From positions 4,299 through 32,123 of the forward strand of contig NHJS02000002.1 of NCBI GenBank assembly GCA_002169115.2: a stretch of 27,825 nucleotides of DNA. Direction: 5' to 3'. Every line of letters starts with the position of its first letter. The first letter of the stretch is position 1. The stretch is from a bacterium TMED221. Lineage in GTDB: Bacteria > Actinomycetota > Acidimicrobiia > Actinomarinales > Actinomarinaceae. The position numbers were made by a program, and so were the translations under genes. A model generated the notes under the pieces. The model was not told the DNA's origin and did no database searches. It saw only the letters and a list, made by a program, of their open reading frames with translations. Positions 27,722-27,825 of the stretch are shown piece after piece.

Positions 27722-27734
27722 CTCTAATTAAGTT

Positions 27735-27825
27735 TTACTCGTCTAAATAATCTATTTGATCTGTAGGCATTATCAGTGCTGTACTTGCATTAACAATGTG
27801 TGAAACAATTCTCTTCAAGTATCTA
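27735..27825 (-). CDS. C-terminal end of a gene entering from the right edge, possibly phoU
   Basis: On the minus strand one frame is open from the window edge to a TAA at 27735–27737, giving 29 residues that begin RYLKRIVSHIVNAST and end in DYLDE. The RYLKRIxSHxxN stretch resembles the last helix of PhoU-type proteins (RxLERIGDHxxNIAE), regulators of phosphate uptake. With so little sequence the name is tentative. It converges with korB. Confidence 0.4.
   Translation of the reverse strand, partial: RYLKRIVSHIVNASTALIMPTDQIDYLDE

Noticed and set aside
27719..27736. Short AACT/AGTT hairpin with T4 after korB as a terminator.
   Set aside because: Only four base pairs, all but one of them weak; not convincing.

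Overview
The window looks like a piece of a streamlined, low-GC (about one third G+C by eye) bacterial genome, most likely a marine actinobacterium of the Candidatus Actinomarina type. This placement is inference. It rests on the order cysteine desulfurase–mnmA–ligA–gatC–gatA, which matches what I recall of Mycobacterium and Streptomyces; on an actinobacterial-type DapE; on a MurA with Asp in place of the active-site Cys; on an actinobacterial Ni-SOD; on a four-half-site GlnR-type box before the ammonium transporter; and on very tight packing. There are no mobile elements, CRISPR arrays, rRNA or tRNA genes that I can see. No gap between genes exceeds 118 bp.

Layout. 1–2880 (minus): a dapD–dapE–gatC–gatA operon, with gatA running off the left edge. 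It joins the lysine/peptidoglycan diaminopimelate branch to the tRNA-dependent amidotransferase. 2926–3333 (plus): a small membrane-anchored protein of unknown function. 3330–7611 (minus): cysteine desulfurase–mnmA–ligA. 7654–8722 (plus): an SRPBCC protein and a lipoprotein. 8719–10260 (minus): murA followed by an Nfu-type Fe–S scaffold. 10298–11877 (plus): 6-phosphogluconolactonase and an EamA transporter. 11874–12275 (minus): a hotdog thioesterase.

12327–21269 (minus) runs amt, gltB, deoC, aldehyde dehydrogenase and a catalytically dead half-length aldehyde dehydrogenase. The first two take up ammonium and make glutamate. The last three form a deoxyribose-5-phosphate to acetaldehyde to acetate module, whose ALDH pair looks like a split ALDH16. 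21387–22049 (minus) is a seven-helix membrane protein of unknown function. 22115–23731 (plus) is metG. 23728–24114 (minus) is Ni-superoxide dismutase, divergent from an S26 protease that probably matures it (24161). The protease gene is followed without a break by a 62-residue Cys-rich protein and the two subunits of 2-oxoglutarate:ferredoxin oxidoreductase (korA, korB). A minus-strand fragment, possibly phoU, enters from the right edge.

Genome-scale observations. All four fully visible convergent gene pairs interlock by exactly 4 bp, so the two stop codons share a YTAR tetramer. Many first genes of transcription units have a TANNNT –10-like hexamer only 6–13 nt before the start codon, mostly without a Shine-Dalgarno, which suggests leaderless mRNAs. 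The amt and sodN genes instead have strong AGGAG sites. The sodN terminator appears to lie inside the 3' end of metG.
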